The position numbers and the translations under genes were made by a program. Below are positions 9,753 through 19,286 of a DNA stretch of 64,000 nucleotides, one piece after another (the stretch's first letter is position 1; every line of letters starts with the position of its first letter). The notes beneath the pieces were generated by a model that saw only the letters and a list, made by a program, of their open reading frames with translations, did not search any database and was not told the DNA's origin. The DNA comes from AP-15 sp963732095 (GTDB lineage: Bacteria > Pseudomonadota > Alphaproteobacteria > ATCC43930 > CGMCC-115725): NCBI GenBank assembly GCA_963732095.1, contig CAVSZA010000054.1, positions 308,433 through 372,432 of the forward strand, given 5' to 3'.

Positions 9753-11069
9753 CGGCCGGAGCTGGTTCGGACTGCTGCAATCGAAGTAGCCGCTCGCGCA
9801 GCGAATCGTAGATCGGGGCGCCGCGCAACAGGTTGGGCACCAGCATTGCCGCAAAGCAGGCCGCGATCATCGGCAAAAGCATCGTGAAGCTGGCGGTCAT
9901 CTCGATGACCAGCACGATGCCGGTAACGGGGGCCTGCACCACCCCGGTGAAGAACGCCGCCATGCCGACGACGGCGAAAACGGTCGGGTCGAGGCCCGCA
10001 TCCGGGAGCGCCAATCGGCAGAGGACGCCGCAGAACAGTCCGAGCTGCGCTCCCAGCGCGAGAAGCGGGGCAAACAGACCCCCCGGCACCGGCGCCGCGT
10101 AAGACACTGCGCCGAGCCCAAACCGCAGTAGGAAAATCAATGGAAGCACGGCCAGCGCCGCTCCGCCTGAGAGGGAGCGCTGCGTGATGTCGTCGCCGCC
10201 GCCGATCAGCGCCGGCGCGAAAAAGCCGAGCGCCCCGACCGCTGCGCCGATGACGGCCGCACGAAATTCTATCGGCCAGCGGCCGAGCCGATCCATGGCC
10301 GCAAGGGTTCCGAGAAGCGCGCCGTTGTAGAGGTTGGCCGCCAGCCCGGCGATTGCGCCCAGCCCGACGAATAGCGGCCAGACCTGCAACTCCGACATAA
10401 GCCAGCGGCTCGACCGTGAAAGTCGGGAGCGGCGCCTAGGAAGACGCGCGCGACGGCGATCGCCGCAGCGGAGGCGCCCAGCGCGGCGATCGCGATGCGC
10501 GTATCGAACCGCCGCACCAACTCCTCGAGCACGAAGACCGCGCCGGCGATGGGCGCGTTGAAGGCGGTGGCGAGACCGGCGCCGGCGCCCGCCGCGATGA
10601 GCACCTTGCAGTCGAGCCAGTTGCGGCCGGAGACTTTTGCGACGATGTGAGCAACAGCTGCGCCCATTTGTACGCTCGGGCCTTCCCGTCCGAGCGCCAG
10701 CCCGCCGCCGATCGCCGACAGCCCGCCAAAGAACTTCACGAGCAGCAGACGAGGGGGTGTCGGCGGCAGCTTGTCTTGCAGTATTGCCTCGACCTGCGGG
10801 ATGCCGCTGCCCGAAGCGTAAGGCGAAAACCGCCGGACAAGCCAGGCGGCAAATGCGACGGCTGCCGCACAGGCCGCCGCGATGACGAATAGGAACCCGC
10901 GAATATTCCAGCCGTGAGCCCAGATGATGGCGACTTCCCGGAGCCGATCGGCTTCCCCGAGCGCCAGCCGAAAGACGGCTCCGATCAGCCCCGAAGCGGC
11001 CCCCACGATCGGCGCCAGAAGCGCCAGAATGAGCAAGCTGCCATAGCCCTCATGAGTGGGTTTGCGCAC
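9712..11069 (-). pseudogene. clcA: ClcA-type chloride channel/exchanger, two frameshifts
   Basis: The upstream frame (11069 to about 10430) carries the ClC selectivity motifs GSGIPQVEA and GREGPSVQMGAAV plus FNAPIAGAVFVLEEL. The downstream frame (about 10390 to 9712) carries GGLFAPLLALGAQLG and GMAAFFTGVVQAPVTGIVLV. Between them the expected TVEPLAYVGVAGL lies in the third frame, so two shifts are needed (near 10425 and 10390). The family moves Cl- and H+ across the inner membrane. No CBS domains are present. The gene overlaps the end of the DUF4337 pseudogene and lies next to a second broken ClC gene on the same strand. Confidence 0.85.
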
Positions 11070-11082
11070 TGGAAATACCGCG

Positions 11083-12901
11083 CTAGCTCGGGTAGATCTG
11101 AACGCTGCTCGCCACCGAGTCGGCGACGTGCTCCTTGGTGATCACGCCGGCAATGTTCTGTGGTCGCGGCACGCCGCCGCCGCGCACGACGACGGCCATC
11201 ACGGCACGCTTGCGCCAGATCCGCTGGATGACCTCAAAAGCGACATCATCTTCGCGTACGATCGTGAAATTCGGGCGGGCAACGTCTCCCAAGGTGATGC
11301 CGGTATGGACGCCTTCGAGGCCGCGGCGCAACCCGGTGTTGACGCGAACGACGCCGACTATGCGGTTGTTTCGGGAGACAATGACGTGGCGCATGCGGCC
11401 GCCGTGATCGGGCCGGCTGAGGAAGTCGTCGAATGCGGTTTCGGCCGGCAGGACGAGCACGTCGGTTTCCATGACCTCCGACGCGCGGCGGACGAGAAAC
11501 ATATTGGCGTGCAGCGCCTTTGGGACCAAATGGCCGCGGCGCGCGAGCTTCAAGGTGTAGATGTTCTCCGGCGACAGCAGGCGCCGCACGCCGAGGCTGA
11601 ACGCCACGGCCAGGATCATCGGCAGCACGATGTTGTAGTCGCGCGTCATCTCGAAAATCATCGTGACCGCGGTCATTGCCGCGCCGGTGCCGCCGCCGAC
11701 CATCGCGCCCATGCCGACCATCGCGAAGGCCGGCACATTGAGGTCGAGCGGCATGTGAATGGCGGTCAGAGCCGAAGCAAAAGCGCCGCCGATCGTCGCC
11801 CCCATATAGAGCGAGGGCGAAAAGATGCCGCCCGACGCGCCGGAGCCGAGGCTGACCGACGTCGCGAACAGCTTGCACAGAAAGAGCAGCGCCAGCAGGC
11901 CGGCGGCCGTCAGTTGGCCGAATACGATCGCCTGCACCGTAGCGTAGCCGACGCCTTCGACATAGTAATGCCCGAAGCTTTGCTGCAGCAGATAGATCAG
12001 GATCCCGACCAGCAGCATTCCAAGGATATGTCTCGCGTAGGGCTGCTCGATCTGATCGAACAAATCCTCGAGGAAGTGAAGTCCGCGGATGAAAGCGGTC
12101 GCGGCGAGCCCGGTGATCACCCCGAGAAAGGCGTAGAGAAACAGCAACAGCGCGGCGCCGAGATCGGCATTCTCGAGCGGCGGCAGCGGCACCACAAAAG
12201 CCGGCTGCTGACCAAAGAACAAGCGGCCGACGAAGGTCGCCGTTCCGGTTGCGATCGCCACCGGCAGGAAGGTGCGGACGCTGACTTCCGGCATCATCAG
12301 CTCGACCGCAAACATGACGCCGCCGATCGGGCGTGTTGAACGTCGCCGCAATGCCGGCGCCGGCGCCGGCAGCAACCAGGGTGATGCGCTGGCCCGGCGG
12401 CATGCGGATGATCTGTCCCAGGGTCGAGCCGAGCGCCGAGCCGATCTGGATGATCGGCCCTTCCCGGCCGACCGCGGCGCCGCTGCCGATCGAGATCGCG
12501 GAGGCGAGCGATTTGACGACAGCGACGACGGGTCGGATCACCCCGCCATTGTAATAGATCGCATCCATGACTTCAGGGACGCCATGCCCGCGGGCCTCGG
12601 GCGCGAATTTCGTGACGAGAAAGGTGACGGCCACCGCCCCGATCACCGGGACCAGGATCACCAACGGTCCCCACGGGCTCGGCGGGGTGAAGACGTTGGC
12701 GTCATAGCGAACCGCGAGCTGGCCGAGAAACAAGACGTTGTGAACGAGCCCGATCAGGTCGCGAAACAAAACCGCGCCGAGCCCGGTAACGATGCCGACG
12801 ACAAAAGCCAAAACCGACAGGAGCGGGAGCCCGATCCGGCGTATAGCTTCCTCGGGCGCCGAAGTGGCGAGATCGGGACGTGCTTCTGCAACCCGGCGCA
12901 T
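11083..12901 (-). pseudogene. ClC-type chloride channel with C-terminal CBS pair, frameshifted
   Basis: The N-terminal frame has GHGVPEVMDAI, GREGPIIQIGSALG and AGAGAGIAATFNT. It then breaks near 12335, where the next frame resumes PIGGVMFAVELM and runs intact through GSGASGGIFSPSLYMGA and GGGTGAAMTAVTMIFEMTRD to two CBS-like segments (ENIYTLKLARRGH to the C-terminus near 11083). The ATG at 12901 (MRRVAEARP) is preferred because GCGAGGG precedes it. The break falls in the conserved FNTPIGGV motif, so it would destroy the pore. With one lesion only, a sequencing error remains possible. Confidence 0.85.
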
Positions 12902-13003
12902 GGTTTTTTGCCCTCGCTGGCGAAGGTGTTGTGCGATGATCGGCGCCCGTCGATAGGACGCTTCGCCCAGCACTCAGTTCAATACGGAGGAAAGGATACC
13001 GCG

Positions 13004-14150
13004 ATGGCAGACAACCTGCATTGGGTCGGTACTTGGACCGCCGCGCCGGCGCCCGCCGAGGCCGGCGCCATCAGCAACCAGACCTTGCGGATGAACCCGC
13101 GTGTCAGCATCGGTGGCGACCGGGTACGGGTGCGGATCTCGAATGCCTACGGAGGGCGCCCGCTGCTCGTTGGCGCGGCATGGCTCGGATTGCGCGACAA
13201 AGGTCCTGCGGTCGCACCGGATACGCATAAAAGGTTGACGTTTGGAGGCGCCGAGTTCGGTGACGATCGCAGCCGGCGCGTTCGTCGTCAGCGACCCACT
13301 CGCGTTCGACTTGCCGCCGCTCGCGGATGTCGCGGTCAGCATCTATTTGCCGGGCGACCTGCCGCTCAGCTTCGGGATCACCAGCCGATATGCGCGCCAG
13401 ACCAACTACATCTCGCCGCCGGGAAACTTCGCGAATGAGGCGGTGATGCCGGTCGGCCGGCTTTCTGACGAGTGGCTGTTCCTCTGCGGCGTCGACGTGC
13501 TGGCCTCGGCGGACACGGGCGCCGTCGTGGCGCTCGGCGACTCGTTGACCGATGCCAACATTTCGACCCTGGACGCTTTTTGCCGGTGGCCCGACCAGCT
13601 CTCCCGACGCCTGCAGGCCGGCCGCGGCGGCCGGCCGATGGGGGTCATGAACCAGGGGCTCGGCGGCAACCGCATTCTCCATGACATTCGCGGCGACAGC
13701 GGGCTGCGGCGGTTCGATCGCGATGTCATCGCGCAGCCCGGCGTCACGCACGTAATCGTCATGCTGGGGACCAATGATCTGCGCAACCGCTGGGCCAAGC
13801 CGGAGGAAGAGATCACCGCCGACCAGATGATCGCGGGTTTGAAACAGCTCGCGGTGCGTGCCCGGACAGCCGGTATAAAGATCTTCGGCGCAACCTTGAC
13901 GCCGTTTGAGAACGAAACTTTCCTTCCCGGCGCGTGGACGCCGATACGCGAGCAGACGCGCCAGACGGTCAACGAGTGGGTCCGCGAGGGTGGCGCCTTC
14001 GATGCGGTCATCGACTTCGACAGAGCCTTGCGCGACCCGGAGCATCCGACGAGCATGCTGCCGGTCTATGATTGTGGCGACCACCTGCACCCGAGCGATC
14101 TCGGCTACAACAAGATGGGCGACGCGATCGATCTGTCGCTATTCGAGTAG
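13004..14150 (+). pseudogene. SGNH/GDSL-type hydrolase, frameshifted
   Basis: The ATG at 13004 lies downstream of GGAGGAAAGGA. The first frame reads HWVGTWTAAPAPAEAGAIS to KRLTFGGA. A shift near 13245 then leads to PSSVTIAAGAFVVSDP, and the rest is intact to 14150. The catalytic blocks are all present in the second frame: block I VALGDSLTDA (Ser), block II LGGNRIL, block III MLGTNDLR and block V DHLHPSDLGY (Asp/His). The family hydrolyses esters or acyl groups on sugars and lipids. The second frame alone keeps all catalytic residues but lacks the N-terminal sandwich. Confidence 0.8.
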
Positions 14151-14447
14151 CTATTCGGTCGGACGGGCGACAAACCCAACGCTGCCGTCATCCCTATCCG
14201 GAGCGATGGTCACGTCCCTGACGCGGGCCCCGACCGGACCCTGTCGAGCGGCCTCGATCATGGCCGCGACGGCCTCCGGCGCGCCCGTCACCAGCGCCTC
14301 GACGCTGCCGTCCGACCGGTTCCGCACCCAGCCTCGCAGCCCGAGGCGCTCTGCAGTCCGCTGCGCCCAGAGGCGGTAGCCCACGCCCTGCACCCTGCCG
14401 GTGATGCGGAGCCGTACTGTTTCGATTGGCACGGTCATTCGGGTCAA
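14151..14447 (-). CDS. acyP: Acylphosphatase
   Basis: A 98-residue protein with the acylphosphatase signature: GRVQGVGYRLWAQRTAERLG, whose Arg binds the phosphate, and GWVRNRSDGSVEALVTG, whose Asn positions the water. It hydrolyses acyl phosphates such as acetyl phosphate or 1,3-bisphosphoglycerate in the cytoplasm. ATG 14435 (MTVPIETVRL) is a possible shorter start closer to the usual 90-residue length. It converges with the SGNH pseudogene, which ends one base away. Confidence 0.88.
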   Translation of the reverse strand: MTRMTVPIETVRLRITGRVQGVGYRLWAQRTAERLGLRGWVRNRSDGSVEALVTGAPEAVAAMIEAARQGPVGARVRDVTIAPDRDDGSVGFVARPTE

Positions 14448-14540
14448 AAGCCGGGCACTTGACGTTCATCAAGGGCGAAAGATGCGAGGGGGTTAACCCT
14501 ATCGCATCGTCTCAGACCCCGATGAAAGGATAGAGCAATC

Positions 14541-15107
14541 ATGGCCGGCGAAACTCTGCAAGGCATGAAGGTCGCCATTCTCGTCACGGATGGCTTCGAA
14601 CAGGTCGAACTTACCGAGCCGCGCAATGCGCTCGACCAGGCGGGCGCCGACACACGCGTCGTCTCTCCCAAGGGCGACGAGGTGCGCGGTTGGAATTTCA
14701 CCGATTGGGGCCAGTCGCTGCAGGTCGATCTGAAGCTCGATGACGCCCGCCCGCAAGATTTCGATGCGCTGCTGTTGCCGGGTGGCGTGATCAACCCGGA
14801 CAAATTGCGGGTGATCCCTGCGGCGGTCCAATTCGTGAAGGCCTTCTTCGACGCCGGCAAGCCGGTCGCCGCGATCTGTCATGGCCCCTGGATGATAATC
14901 GAGGCGGACAAGGCGCGCGGCCGGCGCATGACGTCGTGGCCCTCGATCAGAACCGATCTGCGGAACGCCGGGGCGGAAGTGGTCGATCAGGAAGCGGTCG
15001 TCGACGGCAATCTGGTAACCAGCCGGAAGCCCGATGACATCCCGGCCTTCAGCCGCGAGATGAGAAAGCTGTTCGCAGCAACTCACGGCCAGCGCCGGGC
15101 GGCCTGA
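14541..15107 (+). CDS. DJ-1/PfpI family type 1 glutamine amidotransferase-like protein
   Basis: A 188-residue protein with the PfpI fold: KVAILVTDGFEQVELTEP carries the acidic partner near residue 20. DFDALLLPGGVINPDKLR precedes the nucleophile elbow AAICHGPW (Cys/His). Members act as chaperones, glyoxalases or deglycases, or intracellular peptidases, and often answer stress. The start is preceded by GAAAGGA. It is convergent with pccA and stands alone. Confidence 0.85.
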   Translation: MAGETLQGMKVAILVTDGFEQVELTEPRNALDQAGADTRVVSPKGDEVRGWNFTDWGQSLQVDLKLDDARPQDFDALLLPGGVINPDKLRVIPAAVQFVKAFFDAGKPVAAICHGPWMIIEADKARGRRMTSWPSIRTDLRNAGAEVVDQEAVVDGNLVTSRKPDDIPAFSREMRKLFAATHGQRRAA

Positions 15108-15121
15108 AAGCGGGCAAGCCC

Positions 15122-17107
15122 TCACTCGAATTCGAGGATCACCTGGTCGACGGAGAGATTGTCGCCCTCGTTGGCGCGGATACGCGCGACGCGGCCGTCG
15201 CGCTCGGCGCGCAGCACGTTCTCCATCTTCATCGCTTCGACGATGGCGAGCGGCTCACCGGCCTTAACCTCCTGGCCTTGCTCGACGACGATCGAGGAAA
15301 GCAGACCCGGCATCGGCGACAATAGCAGGCGCGAGGTGTCGGCCGCCTTCTTCTCCGGCATAAGCGCGAGCAGCTCGGCGGCCCGCGGCGACAGCACCTG
15401 GGCGCGGCGCACGATGCCGCGGTGCGTTAGGCGGAAAGCCGCGCCCGGCAGACGTTCGATCTGCACCGTCGCGGCATGTTGCTCGACCCGGGCATGCAGC
15501 AGCGGCTGGCCGGGCTGCCAATCGGTCGTCGCGACGCGGCTCTCGCCCTCGATTTCGACCCGGTAAGCGCCGCCTTCTCCTCGCACGGCAACCGGATATC
15601 GGCGGCCGTCGAGCAGAATTGCGTAATCCTCGGGAATGTCGATCCGCGTCCCGGCGAGCTTGCCGTCGATCGCCCACTCGCGCTCGCGCTGGCGGCGATT
15701 GGCCAAAGCGGCGGCGAGCAGGATCACCCGGTCGGTTTCGACAAAGCCGGATGGCGGAGCGAACCCGCCGGGAAATTCCTCGGCAATGAAATTGGTGGAG
15801 AGCGTGCCGGCGCGAAACCGCGGCTTCGCCGCGACCGCTGCCAGAAACGGGATATTGTGCTGCACCCCGGCGACATAAAACTCGTCAAGAGCGCCGGACA
15901 GCCGGTCGATGGCGGTGTCTCGGTCCGGACCCGAGACGATGAGTTTGGCCATCAGCGGGTCGTAGTAGACACCGATCTCGGCCCCTTCGAAGACCCCCGC
16001 GTCGAGGCGGACGCCTTCCCCGCTCGGCGGCCGATACCGCACGAGGCGGCCGATCGAGGGCAGAAAATTGCGTGCCGGGTCCTCGGCATAGACCCGCGCC
16101 TCTATGGCCCAGCCCGAGAGCTCCACATCCTTCTGGGTGAATGGGAGCGGCTCGCCGGCCGCCACCCTTATCATCAGCTCGACGAGATCGAGCCCGGTCA
16201 CGAGCTCCGTGACCGGGTGCTCGACCTGGAGTCGGGTATTCATTTCGAGAAAATAGAAATTGCGCCGCTGGTCGACGATGAACTCCACCGTCCCGGCCGA
16301 GCGGTAATCGACGGCTCGCGCCAGCGCGACCGCTTGCCGGCCCATCGCTTCCCGTGTTTCGGGATCGAGAAACGGGCTCGGCGCCTCCTCGATGACCTTC
16401 TGATGGCGACGCTGGATCGAACATTCCCGCTCGCCGAGATAAACGATGTTGCCATGGCTGTCGCCGAGCACCTGGATCTCGATATGCCGCGGCTCTTCTA
16501 TGTATTTCTCGATAAAAATCCGGTCATCGGCGAAGCTCGATTTCGCCTCGTTCGCGGCCGAACGAAAACCGTCTCGAACCTCGGCATCGCTCGCGGCGAT
16601 CCGCATCCCCTTGCCGCCGCCGCCGGCGGAAGCTTTGATCATCACCGGATAGCCGATATCACGGGCGATCGTGACGGCGGAGTCGGCATCGGGAACGATG
16701 TCGAGGAAACCGGGCACGCTCGATACCCCGGCGGCGCGCGCCAGCTTTTTCGACTCGATCTTATCGCCCATCGCGGCGATCGCCTCCACCGGCGGTCCGA
16801 TGAAGGTCACTGCGGCCTTCGCGAGCGCTCGGGCAAAAGCGGGGTTCTCCGATAAAAAGCCGTAGCCGGGGTGGACCGCCTCGGCGCCGCTCTCTCGGCA
16901 TGCTTCGACGATCCGCTCGATATCGAGGTAGCTCTCGGCCGAGGGGGCCGGCCCGATGCGGATCGCTTCGTCCGCCATCCGCACATGCAGAGCTTCTGCA
17001 TCGGCATCGGAATAAACCGCCACCGTCGCGATTCCCATCCGATGCGCGGTGCGGATAATGCGGCAAGCGATCTCGCCGCGATTGGCAATCAGGATTTTAC
17101 GGAACAT
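15122..17107 (-). CDS. pccA: Acyl-CoA (propionyl-CoA type) carboxylase, biotin carboxylase/BCCP subunit
   Basis: A 661-residue fusion of biotin carboxylase and biotin carrier domains. Residues 1-450 show the ATP-grasp features FRKILIANRGEIACRIIRTA, KASAGGGGKGMR, EYIEEPRHIEIQVLGD-like sequence and RLQVEHPVTE. The C-terminal 75 residues form the carrier with the biotinylation motif EAMKMEN. It carboxylates biotin with bicarbonate and ATP. Its partner is the carboxyltransferase encoded just upstream (17226-18758), and together they would make methylmalonyl-CoA from propionyl-CoA. Acetyl- or 3-methylcrotonyl-CoA specificity cannot be excluded. The 118-bp gap between the two genes holds a palindromic repeat. 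Confidence 0.88.
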   Translation of the reverse strand: MFRKILIANRGEIACRIIRTAHRMGIATVAVYSDADAEALHVRMADEAIRIGPAPSAESYLDIERIVEACRESGAEAVHPGYGFLSENPAFARALAKAAVTFIGPPVEAIAAMGDKIESKKLARAAGVSSVPGFLDIVPDADSAVTIARDIGYPVMIKASAGGGGKGMRIAASDAEVRDGFRSAANEAKSSFADDRIFIEKYIEEPRHIEIQVLGDSHGNIVYLGERECSIQRRHQKVIEEAPSPFLDPETREAMGRQAVALARAVDYRSAGTVEFIVDQRRNFYFLEMNTRLQVEHPVTELVTGLDLVELMIRVAAGEPLPFTQKDVELSGWAIEARVYAEDPARNFLPSIGRLVRYRPPSGEGVRLDAGVFEGAEIGVYYDPLMAKLIVSGPDRDTAIDRLSGALDEFYVAGVQHNIPFLAAVAAKPRFRAGTLSTNFIAEEFPGGFAPPSGFVETDRVILLAAALANRRQREREWAIDGKLAGTRIDIPEDYAILLDGRRYPVAVRGEGGAYRVEIEGESRVATTDWQPGQPLLHARVEQHAATVQIERLPGAAFRLTHRGIVRRAQVLSPRAAELLALMPEKKAADTSRLLLSPMPGLLSSIVVEQGQEVKAGEPLAIVEAMKMENVLRAERDGRVARIRANEGDNLSVDQVILEFE

Positions 17108-17127
17108 GAGGTCCGAGCGGCAGCACG

Positions 17128-17201
17128 AGATTGCTTCGCTGCGCTCGCAATGACAGCGAACAAGCAGCCGTCATTGCGAGGAGCGCAGCGACGAAGCAAT
17201 C
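17128..17201. repeat. GTCATTGCGAG-type interspersed palindrome
   Basis: The left arm AGATTGCTTCG...GCAATGAC (17128-17154) and right arm GTCATTGCGAGG...CGAAGCAATCT (17170-17201) form a long stem. This element type is scattered through many alphaproteobacterial genomes. Here it sits between pccB and pccA and would fold in their shared transcript. Confidence 0.8.
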
Positions 17202-17225
17202 TGGTCGAAGTAAACGGCAATCTTC

Positions 17226-18758
17226 TCACAAGGGAATGTTGTCGTGTTTTTTCGGCGGATTGGCGAGCTGCTTGCCGCGCAGCATTGCGAGGGCGCGGCA
17301 CAGCCGCCGCCGGGTTTCACGCGGCAGGAGAACATCGTCGATAAAGCCGCGGCTCGCCGCAACGAACGGGTTGGCGAACTTCTCGCGATATTCCTCGGTG
17401 CGCGCCTCGATCGCAGTTTCGTCTCCAAGGTCGGCGCGGAAGATGATCTCGACCGCTCCCTTCGGCCCCATCACGGCGATCTCGGCCGAGGGCCAGGCGA
17501 AATTGATGTCACCCCGCAGATGCTTCGAGCTCATAACGTCGTAGGCGCCGCCATAGGCCTTGCGGGTGATCAACGTGACCTTCGGCACGGTCGCTTCGGC
17601 GAAGGCGAACAGCAGCTTCGCGCCGTGCTTGATGATGCCGCCATGCTCCTGGGCCGTTCCGGGCAGGAACCCGGGCACATCGACAAACGTCACGATCGGG
17701 ATGTTGAAGCAATCGCAGAACCGCACAAACCGAGCCGCCTTTCGGGAGCTGTCGATGTCGAGACAGCCGGCGAGCACCATCGGCTGGTTGGCAACGATGC
17801 CGATCGTCGTGCCTTCCATCCGGGCGAAGCCGATCAGGATGTTGCGCGCGAAATCAGCCTGGATCTCGAAGAAATCGCTGTCGTCGACAACCTTCTCGAT
17901 CAGCTCCTTCATGTCGTAGGGCTTGTTCGCGCTGCTCGGTACGAGCGTGTCGAGCGACGGCTCGGTCCGGTCCGAAGGATCGGCGGTCGGCCGCAACGGC
18001 GGCTGCGCCCGGTTCGAGGCCGGCAGAAAATCGATGAACCGGCGCAATTCGGTCAGCGCCTCGACATCGTTCGCGAAAGCGAGGTCCGCGACACCCGAAC
18101 GCGTCGTATGGGTCAACGCGCCGCCCAATTCCTCCTGTGTCACGGTCTCGTGGGTGACGGTCTTGACCACCTCCGGCCCGGTCACGAAGAGGTATGACGT
18201 GTCCTTGACCATGAAGATGAAGTCGGTCATCGCCGGCGAATAAACGGCGCCGCCCGCGCATGGGCCCATGATCATCGAAATCTGCGGTATCACGCCCGAA
18301 GCCAAGACATTGCGTTCGAAAACCTCGGCATACCCGGCGAGCGAGGCGACCCCGTCCTGTATGCGCGCCCCGCCTGAATCGTTGAGCCCGATGACCGGGG
18401 CGCCGACATTCATCGCCTGGTCCATGATCTTGCAGATCTTTTCGGCATGCGCTTCGCTGAGCGAGCCGCCGAACACGGTGAAATCCTGGCTGAACACGAA
18501 AACCAGCCGGCCGCTTACGGTGCCATAACCGGTGACCACGCCATCGCCCGGAATTTTGTGCTCGTCGATGCCGAAATCGTGGCTGCGGTGCTCGACAAAC
18601 ATATCCCATTCCTCGAAGGAACCGGGGTCGAGCAACAATTCGAGCCGCTCGCGGGCAGTCAGCTTGCCGCGGCGATGCTGGGCCTCGACGCGGCGGAGCC
18701 CGCCGCCCGCCCGGGCCGCCTCCCGCTGCTCTTCCAAGCGGTCGAGAATATTCTGCAT
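17226..18758 (-). CDS. pccB: Propionyl-CoA carboxylase carboxyltransferase (beta) subunit
   Basis: A 510-residue crotonase-fold carboxyltransferase. It begins MQNILDRLEEQREAARAGG and contains RGKLTARERLELLLDPGSF, FGGSLSEAHAEKI, the oxyanion loops GGARIQDGVASL and GPCAGGAVYSPAMTDF, then FVDVPGFLPGTAQEHGG and AYGGAYDVMSSKHLRGD. Length and order match PccB closely. It transfers CO2 from carboxybiotin to propionyl-CoA. ATG 18758 is chosen over 18770 because it matches the family start and follows GCGAGG. It lies upstream of pccA on the same strand and diverges from the CMD gene at 18870. Confidence 0.9.
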   Translation of the reverse strand: MQNILDRLEEQREAARAGGGLRRVEAQHRRGKLTARERLELLLDPGSFEEWDMFVEHRSHDFGIDEHKIPGDGVVTGYGTVSGRLVFVFSQDFTVFGGSLSEAHAEKICKIMDQAMNVGAPVIGLNDSGGARIQDGVASLAGYAEVFERNVLASGVIPQISMIMGPCAGGAVYSPAMTDFIFMVKDTSYLFVTGPEVVKTVTHETVTQEELGGALTHTTRSGVADLAFANDVEALTELRRFIDFLPASNRAQPPLRPTADPSDRTEPSLDTLVPSSANKPYDMKELIEKVVDDSDFFEIQADFARNILIGFARMEGTTIGIVANQPMVLAGCLDIDSSRKAARFVRFCDCFNIPIVTFVDVPGFLPGTAQEHGGIIKHGAKLLFAFAEATVPKVTLITRKAYGGAYDVMSSKHLRGDINFAWPSAEIAVMGPKGAVEIIFRADLGDETAIEARTEEYREKFANPFVAASRGFIDDVLLPRETRRRLCRALAMLRGKQLANPPKKHDNIPL

Positions 18759-18869
18759 GTTGCCTCGCAACCAATGAATGGGGCAGATAGCATCGACGAT
18801 CCGGCAAGGCCAGAGCCGCGGCTCTGGATTTCATTGGCGACAGCCAAATCCGAGGAGGAGGACGACGGA

Positions 18870-19286
18870 ATGGCCGAGAGCGAATTGCATAAAAAAGGTG
18901 CGGCGATGCGGCGCCAGCTGATGGGCGACGCGGCGGTCGAGCGCTCGGCCCGCGAGATCTACAGCGACCCGGTGATGAAGAAATTCATCGAAGTGGCGAC
19001 CAAGACGGTGTTCGGCGTGCTATGGACGCGTCCGGGCCTCGACCTGAAGACCCGTGCGCTGATCTGCGTCGTTTCGGACGCCGCTACCGGCCGCGAGCCC
19101 GAACTGGGCCTCCATCTGCGCATGGCGCTGCGCCAAGGCTGGACCGAAGAGGAATTGACGGAAGTCCTTCTGCACCTGTCGGGCTATGTCGGAGTGCCGA
19201 TCATCCGCGAAGCGATGATGGTGGCGAGCAAGGCCTTCGCCGAATTCCGGGCAGAAAAAACGGCAGAGAAACCCTTAAACGTGTGA
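18870..19286 (+). CDS. Carboxymuconolactone decarboxylase family protein
   Basis: A 138-residue all-helical protein with the CMD family core: TRPGLDLKTRALICVVSDAA, LGLHLRMALRQGWTEEEL and EVLLHLSGYVGVP. Family members decarboxylate 4-carboxymuconolactone in the beta-ketoadipate pathway, or act as AhpD-like reductases; the CxxC pair of AhpD is absent, so a decarboxylase-like role fits better. GAGGAGGAG precedes the ATG at 18870. No other protocatechuate genes are adjacent. The stop overlaps the proposed GTG of the next gene. Confidence 0.8.
   Translation: MAESELHKKGAAMRRQLMGDAAVERSAREIYSDPVMKKFIEVATKTVFGVLWTRPGLDLKTRALICVVSDAATGREPELGLHLRMALRQGWTEEELTEVLLHLSGYVGVPIIREAMMVASKAFAEFRAEKTAEKPLNV

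Noticed and set aside
15476..16855. Long plus-strand open frame opposite pccA
   Set aside because: Arg/Asp/His-rich composition typical of antisense frames in GC-rich genes; no start signal, and the minus strand encodes a clear biotin carboxylase.
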